In this document: positions 59,236-64,000 of the stretch, piece after piece
Layout of the letters: each line of letters starts with the position of its first letter
Numbering within the stretch: position 1 is the stretch's first letter
Assembly: GCF_024713975.1 (NCBI RefSeq)
Contig: NC_091099.1
Coordinates: 6,698,501-6,762,500, forward strand
Source of the DNA: Paralichthys olivaceus
Taxonomy: Eukaryota > Chordata > Actinopteri > Pleuronectiformes > Paralichthyidae
Direction of reading: 5' to 3'
DNA length: 64,000 bases
The notes under the pieces: generated by a model
Told to the model about the DNA's origin: nothing
Databases searched by the model: none
What the model saw: only the letters and a program-made list of their open reading frames with translations
Made by a program: the position numbers and the translations under genes

Positions 59236-61204
59236 CATGGTAATGAAAGTCAAGAAGGACATTTCTCTATTTTACTTTAAGACATTTAACACTTGTGCAT
59301 TTAGACATATTTTCTGAAATGCAAAACTGATTTTTGCAAATATATTTATCTCCAATCTGAAAAATCTCCAGTATAATATATGCATCTAGTCGTGGCTGTT
59401 CTTTGAATAGGCTCTAATGAAGTACAGTGAAGGTGAAATCTATTGAATTTGCTCTCCTGTCTTCAACCCGTACTGGGACCAGATATCCAGCGTCCCTCCT
59501 GCAGGGCCCAGCTGTTGCTGCGACGCCTGCTCGGACGTTGACGGCCTCTCGTGTGAAGCGAGGTTTGCGAACTCATTCAGTCGCACTGTGCTTAGAATTA
59601 ATCAGCCGTGTTGTTCGGTGGGGGGGGCCCTGGCACTTAATCATTCACTACAATCACACTGTACCCCAGAGAGCGAGAGAGGCCACCAGGGAGAGAGAGA
59701 ACAAGAGAGTGTGAAAGAAAGTGAGAAATAAAAGAGCTGGAAAATGAGAGGTTTTTTTATTCTAAGTCCTCGAGGACGGTGTTTGTGTTTGAGTGGCTAA
59801 ATGTTCAGTGTATCTACATACATTTTGCTGGACTGATTATTGGCATCCCTAATTCATATGCTAACTGGCACATTTGTAATACAAAGAGAAAAACAAAGGA
59901 GTGTATTGAATTTGAATAAAAATGTCCACTCGGGGGGGATCAGTGCTGTTCTAAATGAATAGCAATTAATTTACCTGATTTACTGCATGTTACTAAATGT
60001 TTATATTGACAGACTGGATAGAGTGTGAGCATCATTTTTATTTATTTGACCGTGACTGTGAACGTGATGAGAGGACAGTGTTGATCGCTCGGCTGCTGCT
60101 CGTCTGGAGATAGTATTGATACGTCGGGTCATACGGAGTTGATCGATAAACCTTGGTGGCATTCAAATCTCCTTAGAGGTTTAAACTTATAACTCAGCCC
60201 TCTTGTCCGTGCCTATGTTAAATACTCAAGTAGATAAATTCACCCTGTCTAATATAATAGCACACGCCACCTATTTACCCCGTTAGCTCATGATGCAACA
60301 TTAAATACAACATTGAAAAATGACTATGCAGTGAAAAGACAGCTGCACTCTGTCTCCTCCAAACAATAGCTGCATTCTGCCTTTAAATGATTCATCCCGA
60401 ACACAGACGATGTTGCTATCATGGCGCGGAGGGATTGGAAAAGGCTGCGAGTGAATTATTTATTCCTCCAGTCCAAAATGTACTGCTCCCTCATGACTCA
60501 GGCTGCACGGTCGATTTGGTCGAGTAACTCTGTCCAGGAACGGCGTCCTGAAGACTGTAATAACTACACACGCTGGATTGTTGATGGTGTCGTGTGGCGA
60601 TTGTAAACCGTAATATATTTTTTTCGAATAAGCCGGTATTGATCCATTCGTCTCTCACAGAGGCAGCAGCGGGCACCATCCCCGATTCTCCTGCAGACAA
60701 AGTGAAGCTTTTTATATTTATTGAAGCACTGAAGCAGCAGCTGCATGGAAATAGAGAAACAGTTGTGTCTGGAAAATGCACGTCTGCAGAATCATATAAT
60801 ATTAATGAAAGGTTATTCTCTTTAAACTTTGTTGCTCTATGCAGTCTCCTGAGCTGTTGTCGTTTTCCCCCCGCTGTGGTTTGGTACAGTAGGTCTGGTG
60901 TGGTGTGCAGTAACTCTGTTTTGCTGTTGACGCCTGATTTGATTTTGTCAATCAGGCACCGGGTCCTTTATCATGACAAGTCAGCTCTTAGTGCCGTGAA
61001 AACCTGTGTCAGGAAAATGGGAACAGTGTGTCTATTGATCAGAGTGAAACGGCATCCTACACAGTCAGAGAGCAGGTGTCTCTGAGGGACGGCCTCAAAA
61101 AACAACGCTCTCATGGACTGGGATGTTTGACTATATGACTTCAATCGCTTGTCTTTGTTGCTTGTTATATTTGTTTTTATTTTATACTTTTATGCATCTG
61201 CCCG

Positions 61205-61550
61205 AGAAACAACCAATGTCCTGAGGAATAATGCTTTCGAGTTGTTCGTCTCATTCTTGTGAACATGATATCCCACGAACGCCTCGAAGAAATTTCTTCG
61301 AATTTGGTGAAAATGTTCAGTTTGACTCAGGGATGAACTGATAAGAATTTGGAGGTCAGAGGTCATTTCTTTTTTGCCTCTTGAATGTGTTGTCTTAAGC
61401 CACTTTTCAATGTTGGCTTTAATTTCCTCTTAGACTCAAAGAACAGAATTTTTGACCAGTTGTCACATGGACTCAAACATGAACTGATTAGAGGTCAAAG
61501 GTCACTGTGACCTCATGAGTCTGAAAATGAAATGTGTGATAACTAAAAAC
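61205..61550 (+). repeat. teleost interspersed repeat (GGTCAAAGGTCACTGTGACC family)
   Basis: TTGTGAACATGATATCCCAC, CGCCTCGAAGAAATTTCTTC, GAATTTGGTGAAAATGTTCA, then two GATGAACTGATAAGAAT / CATGAACTGATTAGAGG blocks and GGTCAAAGGTCACTGTGACC. The sequence is a partly duplicated copy of a very common fish repeat, about 100 bp upstream of bicd1 exon 2. It contains AGGTCANAGGTCA, a DR1 nuclear-receptor-type site. Confidence 0.65.
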
Positions 61551-61654
61551 TGCTCTGGTTGGCAGAGTTTTACATCTGCAGGATGGTAATTCTAATTGCA
61601 TCACTTGTACTCCTCCATCTTCTAACCATCCCTTTTTTTTTTTCCCTCCCCCAG

Positions 61655-61867
61655 GCATTCGGCCAGGCCTACACCAACCAGCGTAAGGTGGCGGAGGATG
61701 GAGAGACCAATGAGGAGACACTGCTGCAGGAATCAGCCTGTAAAGAGGCCTACTACACTGGACGTGTGTCGGAGCTGCAGACAGAGGTGACGCTGAGCCG
61801 CTCGGTGGCGTCCAACGCCCAGGCAGAAAACGAGCGGCTCAACGCGCTCGTGCAGGAACTAAGAGAG
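61655..61867 (+). CDS. bicd1: BICD1 dynein adaptor, exon 2
   Basis: This exon encodes residues 73-143 in phase 0 and ends at a GTGAGT donor. It starts AFGQAY and contains [25 protein letters not shown] and [15 protein letters not shown], nearly matching human BICD1 ([33 protein letters not shown]) and less close to BICD2 ([20 protein letters not shown]). It continues the first coiled coil. Later exons, including the cargo-binding C-terminus, lie beyond 64,000. Confidence 0.93.
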
Positions 61868-62486
61868 GTGAGTTTTTCACACTCAGACTGATTGGCAGGA
61901 CAGCTGTGGTTGGCAGCATATATTATTTATATATTTATGTACAGAACATTAATTGTAAATATGCAGTATTGTGTACTGTACAAATACTTTGTTGTATGTT
62001 GGATAAAGAAATAATTTATTTTGAAAGGTGTTCATTTAATACCCAAAGACAAAGCCAAATATAAAACCTGCACTTTGATTGTGTTACCTTTGTGAAGAAG
62101 GATGTGTCTCGTCTTATGTGCAGTGCATTGACACATGAGATCCATGTGCCTGACAAAGGCCAAAGGGTCACAGTGACAGGCAGAGCAGTACACACATGCG
62201 TACGTGCCAGCATGTGTGCATGCATGCATGCATACATGTCCGCAGCCATTGTGTCGGGCGCTGCAAAAGTTCGAGCCGGGGTCAGACACCACGGCCACGA
62301 CCCCATTGTGGGGGGCAAATCCGGCACTAAGCTGGGGAATAAGTGAAATGCCCTGAGCTCGGCACATGTGTAGGGATAGAGAGAGCGGGGCTGCTCTCAT
62401 CACGCAACCATAACAGTCACAGCACACATGCACGCACACACACTCCCATTCACTGAACTCATCAGGGAGTGTTGTGACGTTTAGTT

Positions 62487-62588
<102 letters not shown>

Positions 62589-63136
62589 TATTCACGAAAT
62601 GTCAGAAGGAACATAAGCAGCTTAATGTAACACACAGAAGCTAAATCAAGATATTGTAAAGATATATCAAAATCTATATTTTTAAATTGGAAACTTATGA
62701 CCTCATAAGCTTAGTCGATATACTCAAGTTGAGCTGTTATTTTTTTTCATCAGTGGTTTGACGTGTTCAAATACCTTCAATCCTCCTGTACATATGTGAT
62801 GCTCATTAATTAGGAGGGGTCGTGTTTCCATCCTGAGAAGCAGGTGTTGTTACAACACTGGGGGATTCATTCCTCACAAATCACGTCTCATCTGGCAGGT
62901 TCATAAACATGTGCGGATTTATCAAGAAAAATCTGCTGGTGAATCTACAGGCAATATGTCAGTAAATCAGAAGTAACAGAAACTGTATTTTTATCACTGA
63001 TCCTGTCAAGAATGTGTTTTCCTCATTCTCTTTCACCTCAGTTGGTATTGATGAATAATTCCAACACATCCGCTGCAGTTGCCAGAGCATCACAAATCTA
63101 TCAAAGCTGTCACAGTCGGTGCTGTGAACTCCAGGT

Positions 63137-63219
63137 CAGCGGCCGGGTTGCCGAGCTCGGCCTTGTGCCGGGCCCAGTGCCAGTGTTGTGTGCCGCACTG
63201 TCCCTGACCCCGGCCGCTG
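63137..63219. other. GC-rich nested inverted repeat
   Basis: Outer arms CAGCGGCCGGG (63,137-63,147) and CCCGGCCGCTG (63,209-63,219) are perfect complements over 11 bp. Inside are the palindrome GCCGAGCTCGGC (63,150-63,161) and a second stem, GGG-cc-CAGTG (63,170-63,179) with CACTG-t-CCC (63,196-63,204). It lies in bicd1 intron 2, in AT-rich surroundings. Function unknown. Confidence 0.55.
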
Positions 63220-64000
63220 TAGCCCCTGATCAGCTATGCTTCCATTGAGCTTCACTGACTGATAATTGGCCTGTAATCCTGTGCACTTCATACTCTGCTC
63301 AGTGTTAAGCCGTTTCTATAATATACTAGTTTTTCTGAAAATGTCGTGTTTGCTTTCAGTTTTCTTGGCCTGGATCCATACAAAAGTATATTTCTTTAGT
63401 TGAAGCTGCACTACACTGAGCTTTGGACTTTGCCTCCATTAGCTCCAAGAGTATATGAGCTGCTGTCAGCCACTGTACAAATCAAAAGATTCAGTGGATC
63501 TTAATGGTCTTTCAGTTATAGTCCAGTTGCAAGTTTATAAAATAAACCATCCACCCTCAAACACACATAAATATCGAGATTCTGGAGGTTTAAAGCCCAG
63601 AATAAATGTGCCTGTGCTGCAGGAGCTCCGTCCTCCAGAGTGTTTCACCCGCTCCTGACACTGTGTCAGGGTCAGCACTTCTGCCATATGTAGAGGGAGC
63701 TGCAGGGAGCTCTGCAGTGAGAGGAGTACACACATACAGTATATACGCACACACTCAAATAAATCATATGACCATCTGCCTACTCATTGCGTTGTTCTGG
63801 ATACATTTAGTCGTGTTTGTACGTAAAAATAAGAGCTTTTCTATCCTGCTTCTCTTTTCTAAATTCACTTTAAAAGTTAATAACCCATTCACCTAACACA
63901 GGAATAGTATTTAGTTAATGGAGTCTGGGTTTTTAATCTAAAGGAGAAGGTATCCATTCATTTGGTCTTTAGTGAAAATTCCATCATAGTAGTTGTATGA

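Larger units (their letters stand above)
44881..61654 (+). other. bicd1 intron 1 (16.8 kb)
   Basis: The intron runs from the GTGGGT donor to a strong pyrimidine-rich acceptor (CCCTCCCCCAG). It holds many repeats listed separately, long GT/CA tracts, G and C homopolymers and unique AT-rich DNA. I found no further exon or nested gene. Segments such as 55,490-55,690, 56,630-56,860 and 58,560-58,780 look like possible conserved non-coding DNA. Confidence 0.8.

Overview
The window is eukaryotic DNA from a ray-finned fish, probably a percomorph teleost. The genes have short exons with GT-AG splice sites and long AT-rich introns. The non-coding DNA is full of decayed interspersed repeats, long CA/GT tracts and GATA/GACA satellite of the kind common in teleosts. 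Most ORFs that a six-frame scan would give are chance or repeat-derived. I rebuilt the genes by joining exons by eye and checking that reading phases agree.

Layout. Positions 1-27,400 hold no gene I can support; this part is intergenic or intronic DNA with many repeats. Four genes follow. (1) fam180a, plus strand, 27,435-29,802: three coding exons, 168 residues, a small secreted protein. (2) slc23a4, minus strand, 36,477-30,410: twelve coding exons whose phases all fit, 615 residues. It is a nucleobase-ascorbate transporter with an E-N-x-G signature, which fits the sodium-dependent nucleobase transporter (SNBT1) rather than the vitamin C transporters. (3) An isx-like paired-type homeobox gene, plus strand, 39,715 to about 41,100-41,460: at least four coding exons and two possible 3' ends. 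(4) The 5' part of bicd1, plus strand: exon 1 at 44,665-44,880 and exon 2 at 61,655-61,867, with a 16.8 kb intron between them. The rest of bicd1 lies beyond the right edge.

Arrangement. fam180a and slc23a4 are tail to tail about 600 bp apart. slc23a4 and isx are head to head across about 3.2 kb, so a gut nucleobase transporter and a gut transcription factor share one upstream region. That region has GATA-type and HNF4-like motifs. bicd1 starts from a GC-rich promoter just downstream of a GATA/GACA satellite and a CTCF-like motif.

Most notable observations: an intact fish slc23a4 (a pseudogene in humans); the shared slc23a4/isx upstream region; alternative isx termini; a repeat family that carries CTCF-like cores; an 80-bp higher-order repeat in the GATA/GACA array; an unlabelled element present three times in bicd1 intron 1; facing CA and GT tracts that could pair in the bicd1 transcript; and a GC-rich nested stem-loop near 63.14-63.22 kb. 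I see no CRISPR array, virus, toxin gene, tRNA or rRNA gene.
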